Notes under the pieces: generated by a model
What the model was told of the DNA's origin: nothing
Seen by the model: only the letters and a program-made list of their open reading frames with translations
The model's database searches: none
Shown here: positions 1-5,058 of the stretch, piece by piece
Layout: each line of letters opens with the position of its first letter
Position numbering within the stretch: the stretch's first letter is position 1
Assembly (NCBI GenBank): GCA_030613225.1
Contig: JAUWMJ010000257.1
Span: 1 to 5,286 of the forward strand
DNA from: Desulfobacterales bacterium
GTDB lineage: Bacteria > Desulfobacterota > Desulfobacteria > Desulfobacterales > JAUWMJ01
DNA: 5,286 bases
Direction: 5' to 3'
Translations under genes and position numbers: made by a program

Positions 1-3
1 TTA

Positions 4-9
4 AAGGAG
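4..9 (+). promoter_or_regulatory. Ribosome binding site of the nitroreductase gene
   Basis: AAGGAG lies 7 nt before the ATG at 17, a near-ideal Shine-Dalgarno that fixes this start. The promoter must lie to the left of the window, or the gene is a downstream member of an operon that begins outside it. Confidence 0.8.
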
Positions 10-16
10 CGTTTAA

Positions 17-559
17 ATGTTTTTATCCCTTATTCAAAAAAGAAGAAGTATTAGACGATATTTGCCATGGCCTGTTGAAAAGGAGAAAATCGATGTTCTG
101 ATTGAAGCAGCTCTTCGCGCACCTTCCTCAAGGGGATTTAATCCCTGGAAATTTATCTTTGTTACCCAAAGAGATTTACTTAAAATGCTTTCAGTATCAA
201 AGAAGCACGGCTCTTCCTTTTTAAGAAACGCTACTTTAGGAATTGTTGTGTGCGCTGATGCTGACAAGTCTGATGTTTGGGTTGAGGATGCTTCTATTGC
301 ATCAATATTTATCCAGCTGGCTGCTGAATCAATAGGGCTTGGAAGTTGCTGGATTCAGATTCGAGAAAGGATGCATGACAATGAAAAAACAGCACAGGAA
401 TATATTTGTCAAATATTAAATATCCCTTCAGGGTTGAAAGTCGAATCCATTATTGCCGTCGGACATCCTGAAAAAATAAAACCGCCCCATGCAAAAGAAG
501 ATCTGCAGTACGATAAAATATATTTAAATTCATACGGGAACTTATATCGAAACACCTGA
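17..559 (+). CDS. Nitroreductase family protein (FMN-dependent oxidoreductase)
   Basis: This 180-residue protein belongs to the nitroreductase flavoprotein superfamily: FMN-binding, usually homodimeric cytoplasmic enzymes that use NAD(P)H or another donor to reduce nitro groups, quinones or related substrates. Seen in the sequence: an N-terminal RRSIRRY motif (residues 9-15), the classic FMN phosphate-binding start of the family; APSSRGFNPW (35-44), the conserved flavin and dimer-interface segment; a helix leading to GLGSCW (107-112), the usual 'GlGs.W' element; and a C-terminal AVGHPEK (about 147-153), matching the family's 'iGyP.e' strand. The length suits the short subfamily without large insertions. 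The start has a strong RBS. The gene is convergent with the iron-sulfur protein gene, so the two are not one operon. The true substrate cannot be read from the sequence; a role in flavin or cofactor metabolism rather than nitroaromatic reduction is equally possible. Confidence 0.93.
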   Translation: MFLSLIQKRRSIRRYLPWPVEKEKIDVLIEAALRAPSSRGFNPWKFIFVTQRDLLKMLSVSKKHGSSFLRNATLGIVVCADADKSDVWVEDASIASIFIQLAAESIGLGSCWIQIRERMHDNEKTAQEYICQILNIPSGLKVESIIAVGHPEKIKPPHAKEDLQYDKIYLNSYGNLYRNT

Positions 560-560
560 C

Positions 561-608
561 AAAACAAGTTTGTAGATGATAAAATCAGCCGGATTTAGCT
601 TGTTTTTT
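561..608 (+). terminator. Possible intrinsic terminator after the nitroreductase gene
   Basis: Two bases after the stop codon, AAAACAAG (561-568) is complementary to CTTGTTTT (599-606), and the right arm runs into a six-T tract (603-608). Inside lies a second small stem, AAATC (582-586) with GATTT (592-596), around an AGCCG loop. The outer stem is AU-rich and the hairpin is imperfect, so this is a plausible but not strong rho-independent terminator. Confidence 0.4.
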
Positions 609-610
609 AA

Positions 611-709
611 TTAACAATTCGCAATTAACTATTCACAATTTGATTTTAACGAATACATTTCTAAAGAGAAATAATTGTCAATTGTGAATTGAAAATTGAT
701 AATTGTTAA
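611..709. repeat. Heptamer-based inverted repeat (MITE-like intergenic element)
   Basis: The left arm (611-640) and the reverse complement of the right arm (680-709) agree at 25 of 30 positions. Both outer ends read TTAACAATT inward. The right side is a run of five uninterrupted heptamers of the form AATTGNN from 673 to 707, and the left arm holds four reverse-complement heptamers (NNCAATT, one with CTATT) from 613 to 640. The 39-nt centre holds a perfect 6-bp hairpin, ATTTCT-AAAG-AGAAAT (657-672). The element fills most of the gap between two convergent genes and has no coding capacity. It resembles small non-autonomous or palindromic interspersed repeats; as RNA it would form a long hairpin on either strand and might help end transcription from both sides. 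Confidence 0.75.
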
Positions 710-780
710 CGATAATAGCCCATTTTTATCTTAACCTGACGGCTATGGCTGTAAGGGGGAAACGTTTAAAAACTGGCTTA

Positions 781-2085
781 TTAGTCCTTTAAAAAGTCTG
801 CATAGATTTCAACAGGATGCTTAACGGCAAGATGATTCCCCGATTTTGACAGCATATCGGCTATTTGAATCATGCATGCAGGGCAGCTGGTTGCAACAAT
901 GGAGCAGCCGGACAGTTTGATGTTTTCCAGTTTCATCTTTCCTATGTCAGATGAAATATCATAATATTGAAGGTTAAAACTTCCACCCATACCACAGCAG
1001 GTATCGGCATCGGGCATTTCTGTAAAAAGATACCCGGGGTTTGCTTTTATTAGAGCCCTGGGCTCCTCTGACACTCCCAAAGACTTCTTAAGATGACATG
1101 GATCATGATAGGTAACAGTTTTAATGTTTTCCGAATTATCATTATTGCCGGTTTTAAGGCCGATTTTTGACACCAGGAACTGGCTGATATCCATAGTCTT
1201 TTCTGCAATCTTTTCAGCTGAGGCTTTTATTTCTCTTGATTCGTGCTGAAACATCATGGGCCAGATATTTTTGATTGTTGATGTGCAGGTAGCACAGGAT
1301 GTGATAAGGTAATCAAAATCTGCTCCATTGAATTGCACCAGGTTGTGGCGAACAAGCCGGTTGAATGCTGTGGCGTCGCCGGCGGAGATAGCCGGAATCC
1401 CACAACACCCCTGGTTTTCAGGCAGAAAAACTCCTACACCATGATGGCTTAAAACATCTAAAGTTGCCTGGGCTATATTGGGGAAAATTTTATCAATTAA
1501 ACATCCGACAAAAATGGCCACCTTTATTCCCGAATGGCCTGGTTTGGTATTTAACGACGGAATGTGACAGTGAAACGGTTCGGGCGCAAGGGACACGATA
1601 TGGCGCTCTGGAAGCAGGAAAGGTAAAAAACGAACACATGAAGTCTTTAGTGTATCATTAACCGGCCGGAAAAACAGTTTTTGAAATTTTGAGCTCCATT
1701 GGATAAGACGGTCAAATGTCTGGGGGTGAGACAGGATTTTCCGTAAAATAATTTTCTTTATCCACGGCAATCCAATGTAAGCGGTTAATATCGCACGGGC
1801 TTTTATGAATATGTCCAGCACTTTCACGCCACTTGGACAGGCGGCCGCACAGGATCCACAGAGAAGACACCTGTTTAAACGATCGTAAACACCTTCAGGA
1901 TTTTTAAACATTTCCTGCAACAGTCCATCTAAAAGGGCAAGTTTACCACGGGCTACATCTGCTTCCAGTCCTGTCTGTGCGAAAAGGGGGCAAACAGACT
2001 GGCACGTGCCGCACCTCATGCAAAGAGCAAGCTGGTCTTTAAGTTCTTTCATAAGAGTCACAAGCTCTCTCATATCAGGCATCAT
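781..2085 (-). CDS. (Fe-S)-binding CCG-domain protein, GlcF/HdrD-like
   Basis: This 434-residue protein has the layout of the iron-sulfur subunit of glycolate/D-lactate oxidase-type complexes and of HdrD-like proteins. Seen: two ferredoxin-type CxxCxxCxxxCP motifs (C22/25/28/32 and C73/76/79/83), each expected to hold a [4Fe-4S] cluster; then two cysteine-rich CCG domains, the first with C195, C227-C228 and C264/C267, the second with C330, C363-C364 and C401/C404. All CCG cysteines are present, so both C-terminal sites could bind a non-cubane cluster or another metal. There is no membrane segment or signal peptide, so it is likely cytoplasmic or peripherally membrane-bound. Such subunits pass electrons from a flavoprotein dehydrogenase, often GlcD-like, to quinones or other carriers. 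No FAD subunit lies next to it here, so partner and substrate are unknown, and the symbol glcF is not assigned. The ATG at 2085 is kept, but a second in-frame ATG at 2082 is better spaced from the Shine-Dalgarno. Confidence 0.92.
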   Translation of the reverse strand: MMPDMRELVTLMKELKDQLALCMRCGTCQSVCPLFAQTGLEADVARGKLALLDGLLQEMFKNPEGVYDRLNRCLLCGSCAAACPSGVKVLDIFIKARAILTAYIGLPWIKKIILRKILSHPQTFDRLIQWSSKFQKLFFRPVNDTLKTSCVRFLPFLLPERHIVSLAPEPFHCHIPSLNTKPGHSGIKVAIFVGCLIDKIFPNIAQATLDVLSHHGVGVFLPENQGCCGIPAISAGDATAFNRLVRHNLVQFNGADFDYLITSCATCTSTIKNIWPMMFQHESREIKASAEKIAEKTMDISQFLVSKIGLKTGNNDNSENIKTVTYHDPCHLKKSLGVSEEPRALIKANPGYLFTEMPDADTCCGMGGSFNLQYYDISSDIGKMKLENIKLSGCSIVATSCPACMIQIADMLSKSGNHLAVKHPVEIYADFLKD

Positions 2086-2088
2086 CTT

Positions 2089-2094
2089 CTCCTT
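2089..2094 (-). promoter_or_regulatory. Ribosome binding site of the Fe-S protein gene
   Basis: Read on the minus strand, AAGGAG lies 3 nt before the ATG at 2085 and 6 nt before the adjacent in-frame ATG at 2082. The spacing favours the second ATG, which would shorten the protein by one residue. Confidence 0.75.
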
Positions 2095-2120
2095 AATCTG
2101 CTGTCAAAATACAGTTTGTA

Positions 2121-2149
2121 ATATTATCCGAAAGGAAGTTTTTATTCAA
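2121..2149 (-). promoter_or_regulatory. Candidate sigma70-type promoter of the Fe-S protein gene
   Basis: On the minus strand, TTGAAT (plus-strand 2144-2149) is followed after 17 nt by TAATAT (2121-2126). An overlapping GATAAT (2123-2128) is closer to the -10 consensus but gives only a 15-nt spacer. Initiation would fall near 2114 and leave a leader of about 30 nt. A short inverted repeat, CTGT-CAAAAT-ACAG (2101-2114), sits at the predicted start of transcription and could be an operator, though its 4-bp arms are weak evidence. Confidence 0.45.
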
Positions 2150-2194
2150 TAACTTTCAATTTTGTTCAGCCAGGTCGTCAATATGCTTTGTAAC

Positions 2195-2419
2195 CGTTCA
2201 CAGGTTCAGGGTTCAACGTTCAGGGTTAAGGACAAGTAAGGCATTGAAGACCCGAAGCCCTTGTTAAAATAGCTTATTTCCCCAAGAAATTGCCAATTTG
2301 GCTTCCAATTTTGGATTAGGCTTGACGAAGCTAACGCATTTCTCGTAAATCTACATCATAAATGCAGTCAGGGGACGAGAATGGAACCTTGAACCTCTGA
2401 ACCTTTGAACCCGTGAACG
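2195..2419. repeat. GTTCA-unit inverted repeat element with structured core
   Basis: The left arm (2195-2231) is made of 7-8-nt units starting GTTCA (last unit GTTAA). The right arm (2383-2419) is the same kind of array inverted: on the minus strand it reads CGTTCACGGGTTCA and continues with further GTTCA units, while the left arm starts CGTTCACAGGTTCA, a 13/14 match. The arms enclose 151 bp without a credible gene. That core holds its own small palindromes: GCCAA-T-TTGGC (2292-2302), CCAA-TT-TTGG (2305-2314), and a stem TTAG(G)CTT / AAGCTAA around a GACG loop (2316-2334). This is best described as a non-coding MITE-like or interspersed repeat, possibly transcribed as a structured RNA. It occupies most of the 452-bp gap between the Fe-S gene and the divergent operon; the rest of that gap holds the two promoters. 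Confidence 0.7.
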
Positions 2420-2446
2420 CCTACTATTCTTTTATGGTATTTTTTC

Positions 2447-2475
2447 TTGATAACCAATCTGTTTATTACTATAAT
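2447..2475 (+). promoter_or_regulatory. Strong sigma70-type promoter of the four-gene operon
   Basis: TTGATA (2447-2452) and a consensus TATAAT (2470-2475) are separated by exactly 17 nt. Transcription would start near 2482 and leave a leader of about 55 nt before the ATG at 2538. The -35 box begins 28 nt to the right of the GTTCA-type repeat, so the repeat would replace any upstream regulatory DNA. No comparable promoter is visible before the following three genes. Confidence 0.75.
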
Positions 2476-2537
2476 TAACAGCCGATGAGTTCGTAAAGGC
2501 GAATTCTTCAAAATTGAATTAAAAAAAGGGAAAATAT

Positions 2538-3107
2538 ATGAGCAAATATACTGCACAGATTATTATTTATTTTGCGTTTATTCTAATTTGCTGGACCGGG
2601 TGTGCCGCCACATCTCCCTCAAAAACCAAAGACAGCGCTTTCGCCGGTGGTTTTGCAGCAGCGGATACTTCCAGCTCTCAAAAGAAAGAAGACATCCGAA
2701 AACTGATTAAAATATCAGGTAATGCCGACAGTATCATGCAGCTTTCAACGATTCCTTATGACAATCAAATGACTAGAATTATAGAAAGCCTGCGTCCGGA
2801 CTTATCAAAAAAGATCGTAAAGAAACTCAGGCAGGAATTCCGTGCTGAGATTAAAAGAAATGTTCAAGATCCAGGCGGGCTTTTGGATTATATCATTTCT
2901 ATTTACAATGCTCACTTTACACACCAGGAAATTAGAGACTGGCTTTTGTTTTATGAAAGTCCTCTGGGGAAAAAGATAAATTCCACCATGCCTTCTGTGA
3001 TGGAAGAAAGCAATTTGGCCTATCAGCAATGGAACCGCTATATAAATCCGGTTTTATATGAATGGCTGAAGGAACGATTAAAAAAGGAAGGAATTACAAT
3101 TCCGTAA
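2538..3107 (+). CDS. DUF2059-like exported protein, probable lipoprotein
   Basis: A 189-residue envelope protein of unknown function. Residues 6-21 form a hydrophobic signal sequence ending in WTGC, with C22 as the likely lipidated cysteine; the tryptophan at -3 makes the lipobox atypical, so a plain exported or anchored form is possible. After a Ser/Ala-rich low-complexity linker (about 23-50) comes an all-helical domain. The stretch from about 119 to 158 carries the DUF2059 signature: an aromatic position, FTHQEI, then LLFYESPLGKKI and a Met/Glu-rich helix ('t..El..l..Fy.sp.Gkk'). DUF2059 proteins are periplasmic helical proteins without a settled biochemical role. The start is supported by AAAGGG at 2525-2530, 7 nt before the ATG. 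It is the first gene after a strong promoter and is followed after 18 nt by another putative lipoprotein gene, so the group is very likely one transcript. Confidence 0.8.
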   Translation: MSKYTAQIIIYFAFILICWTGCAATSPSKTKDSAFAGGFAAADTSSSQKKEDIRKLIKISGNADSIMQLSTIPYDNQMTRIIESLRPDLSKKIVKKLRQEFRAEIKRNVQDPGGLLDYIISIYNAHFTHQEIRDWLLFYESPLGKKINSTMPSVMEESNLAYQQWNRYINPVLYEWLKERLKKEGITIP

Positions 3108-3125
3108 ATAAAGGAAGATAATATA

Positions 3126-3515
3126 ATGAAAAGAATATTTATTCTGCTCGTGGTTACGATAATACCGTTGACTGCTTTTTCCTGCGCTCTATTTCTATCT
3201 CCGAGAGAGCAAAGAATAAAAGAAGTGGAGCGATCTTTGATAGAAACGGATGAGCGGGTTGTACAAGGTTGCCACTGTCTTGGAACTGTTCAAGGAACGG
3301 TTGACGTTGGGAATACATTTCTTTTATTTTCAAAAATTCGGTGTAAGAGCAAAGTTAAACATGATGCGGCTATACTGGGAGCAACTCATATAGTCTGGCT
3401 CTACACTCACAAAACTTCTGCAGCGGCTCTGGTATATAAATGTGAAATAAAGGATAACGGTCAAAATAAGCCTGAAAAAAATAGAGCGGAAAAATATAAG
3501 GCGGCTTTGCAGTAA
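3126..3515 (+). CDS. Small putative lipoprotein, DUF4156/RcsF-like
   Basis: A 129-residue protein with a typical signal sequence: basic KR at 2-3, a hydrophobic core at 4-18, then AFSC with C20 as candidate lipidation site (alanine at -3 is tolerated but not ideal). The mature part has a cysteine-rich start of the domain (QGCHCLGTVQG, 47-57), C73, a helix ending in AAILGATHIVWLY (81-93), and a last strand AALVYKC (100-106). The order 'C..lG.v.G ... A...GA..V ... a.vY.C' is what I know from DUF4156 and the RcsF signalling domain, small outer-membrane lipoproteins with disulfide-linked cysteines. This is a pattern-based call, not a search result. The C-terminal 23 residues are charged and probably disordered. 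A GGAAG Shine-Dalgarno (3113-3117) sits 8 nt before the ATG. The gene ends 21 nt before the next start, which supports co-transcription. Confidence 0.65.
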   Translation: MKRIFILLVVTIIPLTAFSCALFLSPREQRIKEVERSLIETDERVVQGCHCLGTVQGTVDVGNTFLLFSKIRCKSKVKHDAAILGATHIVWLYTHKTSAAALVYKCEIKDNGQNKPEKNRAEKYKAALQ

Positions 3516-3523
3516 ATGCAAAG

Positions 3524-3530
3524 AAAGGGG
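3524..3530 (+). promoter_or_regulatory. Ribosome binding site that selects the start at 3537
   Basis: AAAGGGG lies 6 nt before the ATG at 3537. An in-frame ATG at 3516, directly abutting the previous stop codon, has no Shine-Dalgarno at suitable distance and would add seven residues ahead of the zinc ribbon. The site therefore favours 3537. Confidence 0.75.
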
Positions 3531-3536
3531 TTAATT

Positions 3537-4112
3537 ATGAAAAACTGCCCGAAGTGTGGATTTGAGGATTACGAAGAAGGAACAGAATGCCCCCAGTGCG
3601 GAATAATATATGAAAAATATTATAACTTGCTGGGAATAAAAGAAGCCGAAGACCAGACACCCCAGGAGGAGGATGAGCAGCCGGAAGAGCAGCAGCAAGA
3701 TGAAGAAGAAGCACTACCCGAAGAAATGCCATATGTTGAGCAAAAAACGCCATATGAAAAAGCGGCTGATTTTGTTAAAAAAAACTATTTAATCATTATA
3801 GCCGGTGTTTTATTATTCATAGTTATTTCATGCGTAATTTATTGTGTCAGCAGCGGAACTGTCGGAAAAACAGGAGTTGTTTCCTGGTATAATATTTTGG
3901 GAGAAGAAGCACAGGCCGATCTGCTTTTTGACAATATTGATTTGCTAAAAAGCCCTGATCCCCAAGGGGATGACATAACGTGTATTATGCAAAGTGGCAC
4001 AAAGGTTAAAGTATTAAAAGAGGTCAATAATTTTTATAAGATAAAAGCCCTGGAAGGAATATGCAAAGGGGAGGTTGGCTTTATAATAAAGGAACACTTT
4101 GAAGAACTATAG
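3537..4112 (+). CDS. Zinc-ribbon, single-TM, SH3b-like membrane protein
   Basis: This 191-residue protein has three clear parts. (1) An N-terminal zinc ribbon with C4/C7 and C18/C21 (CPKCG ... CPQCG), likely binding one Zn2+. (2) A strongly acidic, Gln/Glu-rich linker (about 36-63), probably disordered, then a basic KK at 81-82 and one transmembrane helix at about 84-104. By the positive-inside rule the zinc ribbon is cytoplasmic and the C-terminus periplasmic. (3) A C-terminal domain of about 60 residues (130-191) with the bacterial SH3 pattern: 'LLKSPDP', 'I..IMQSGTKVKVLKE', 'FYKIKA', 'GEVGFI'. Such domains often bind peptidoglycan or peptides. I know no named gene with this exact layout. 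It overlaps the downstream K+ channel gene by 14 nt, which suggests coupled translation and possibly a joint complex. It may be an accessory or sensing subunit of the channel; that role is inferred from context only. Confidence 0.82.
   Translation: MKNCPKCGFEDYEEGTECPQCGIIYEKYYNLLGIKEAEDQTPQEEDEQPEEQQQDEEEALPEEMPYVEQKTPYEKAADFVKKNYLIIIAGVLLFIVISCVIYCVSSGTVGKTGVVSWYNILGEEAQADLLFDNIDLLKSPDPQGDDITCIMQSGTKVKVLKEVNNFYKIKALEGICKGEVGFIIKEHFEEL
4088..4093 (+). promoter_or_regulatory. Ribosome binding site supporting a TTG start of the channel gene
   Basis: AAAGGA lies 5 nt before TTG at 4099, inside the end of the upstream gene. The next in-frame ATG (4126) has no Shine-Dalgarno; its upstream bases are T-rich. 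The TTG start is therefore preferred, although loss of nine N-terminal residues would not affect any recognised domain. Confidence 0.6.
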
Positions 4113-4944
4113 TATCTCTTTTGATATGACGGAAAAAAAGTTTTCAGTAAAATATCGACAAAAACTTCATGAAATCATTTTTGAAGCTGATACGCCTGCC
4201 GGCAAACTGTTTGATGTAATCTTAATCATATGTATAGTGCTAAGTGTAATTATGGTTATGCTGGACAGCGTGAGCTCTATTCGATATTCATATGGCAATT
4301 TATTATATTTAAGTGAGTGGTTTTTTACTTTTCTCTTCACAATAGAGTATTTTCTTCGATTATCCTGCGTAGAACGTCCTTTTAAGTATGCTACCAGCTT
4401 TTTCGGAATAGTAGATCTTTTGGCAATACTACCGACATACTTCAGTATCTTCATTCCAGGCAGCCAGTATATGCTCGTTATCAGGGTTCTGCGAGTTCTT
4501 CGTATTTTCCGGGTTCTTAAACTGGTTCAGTATCTTACAGAAGCCATGGTTCTTATACAGGCCTTACGCGCAAGTCGGCGCAAGATAATTGTATTTTTAT
4601 TTGTTGTTTTCGTACTGGTTATAATTTTTGGTTCCATGATGTATTTTATAGAAGGAGGGGAAAACGGTTTTACAAGCATCCCACGCAGTATTTACTGGGC
4701 AATCGTAACGCTTACTACAGTCGGATATGGTGATATATCACCCAAAACTAATATCGGTCAGACACTGGCTGCTTTAATTATGATTCTCGGTTATGGAATA
4801 ATTGCCATACCCACAGGAATTGTAACTTCTGAAATTACAAGGGCCTCCGGGAAAATGGTTTCTACTCAGGCTTGCCGCGTGTGCAGTGCGGAAGGCCATG
4901 ACGTTGATGCAAAATGCTGTAAATACTGTGGAGCAAAACTCTAA
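4099..4944 (+). CDS. Voltage-gated potassium channel with C-terminal zinc ribbon
   Basis: A 281-residue inner-membrane ion channel of the voltage-gated six-TM superfamily, expected to work as a tetramer. Seen: S1 (about 37-57), S2 (about 71-90, with acidic E83), S3 (about 100-118, with D106), and S4 with positive residues at every third position (R129, R132, R135, R138, K141), the hallmark of a voltage sensor. S5 spans about 162-184, the pore helix is near 195-206, the K+ selectivity filter TTVGYGD lies at 206-212, and S6 at about 220-245. S6 contains glycines (G231, G233) that may form the gating hinge and a PTG motif at 238-240. The C-terminal tail carries a zinc ribbon, C259/C262 and C274/C277 (CRVC ... 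CKYCG); this tail recurs in a subgroup of bacterial channels and may sense redox or metal or help assembly. There is no RCK/TrkA-N domain. It is the last gene of the operon. TTG at 4099 is chosen by its RBS; ATG at 4126 is the alternative. Confidence 0.95.
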   Translation: MKNYSISFDMTEKKFSVKYRQKLHEIIFEADTPAGKLFDVILIICIVLSVIMVMLDSVSSIRYSYGNLLYLSEWFFTFLFTIEYFLRLSCVERPFKYATSFFGIVDLLAILPTYFSIFIPGSQYMLVIRVLRVLRIFRVLKLVQYLTEAMVLIQALRASRRKIIVFLFVVFVLVIIFGSMMYFIEGGENGFTSIPRSIYWAIVTLTTVGYGDISPKTNIGQTLAALIMILGYGIIAIPTGIVTSEITRASGKMVSTQACRVCSAEGHDVDAKCCKYCGAKL

Positions 4945-4977
4945 AGCAAGTCACATGCGGTCACCACATCATCGAGT

Positions 4978-5001
4978 TGCACAGCACTATGAATGCTGGC
5001 A
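4978..5001 (+). terminator. Weak hairpin downstream of the channel gene
   Basis: TGC-A-CAGCA (4978-4986) can pair with TGCTGGCA (4994-5001) over 8 bp with one bulged A and a 7-nt loop, 34 nt after the channel stop codon. No T tract follows, so it is not a standard intrinsic terminator. It may mark the end of the operon by another mechanism or be chance. I see no convincing promoter in the rest of 4945-5058, so the next gene could be read from the operon. Confidence 0.25.
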
Positions 5002-5058
5002 GGAAAGGCGAACAAAAGCGAACTTGTTGAAGTTACAGCCTAAATTAGGATGGGCGAG

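Noticed and set aside
715..746. ATAGCC / GGCTAT inverted repeat as terminator of the Fe-S gene
   Set aside because: Six-base arms with a 20-nt loop and no T tract on the minus strand; too weak to annotate.
2322..2350. Promoter-like TTGACG inside the GTTCA element
   Set aside because: The hexamer is good, but at 17 nt the downstream sequence is GTAAAT, a poor -10, and the bases also take part in a small hairpin.
2195..2419. CRISPR-like array from repeated GTTCA units
   Set aside because: Units are only 7-8 nt apart with no spacers, arms are in opposite orientation, and no cas gene is present.
611..2419. Composite transposon carrying the Fe-S protein gene
   Set aside because: The two flanking repeats have unrelated unit sequences, no transposase is present and no target-site duplication is evident.
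2368..2556. Minus-strand 62-codon open frame
   Set aside because: It crosses the repeat arm, the strong plus-strand promoter and the start of the DUF2059-like gene; composition is Ile/Lys-rich low complexity and it shows no family features.
3516..3536. Upstream ATG start for the zinc-ribbon protein
   Set aside because: It abuts the previous stop codon without a suitably spaced Shine-Dalgarno, while ATG 3537 has AAAGGGG at 6 nt.
4167..4454. Minus-strand 95-codon open frame
   Set aside because: It is fully antisense to the S1-S3 region of the channel gene, which has unmistakable family motifs.
5009..5022. Short direct repeat GCGAAC before the PAS gene
   Set aside because: Two copies of a hexamer 10 nt apart are likely by chance and not tied to a promoter.
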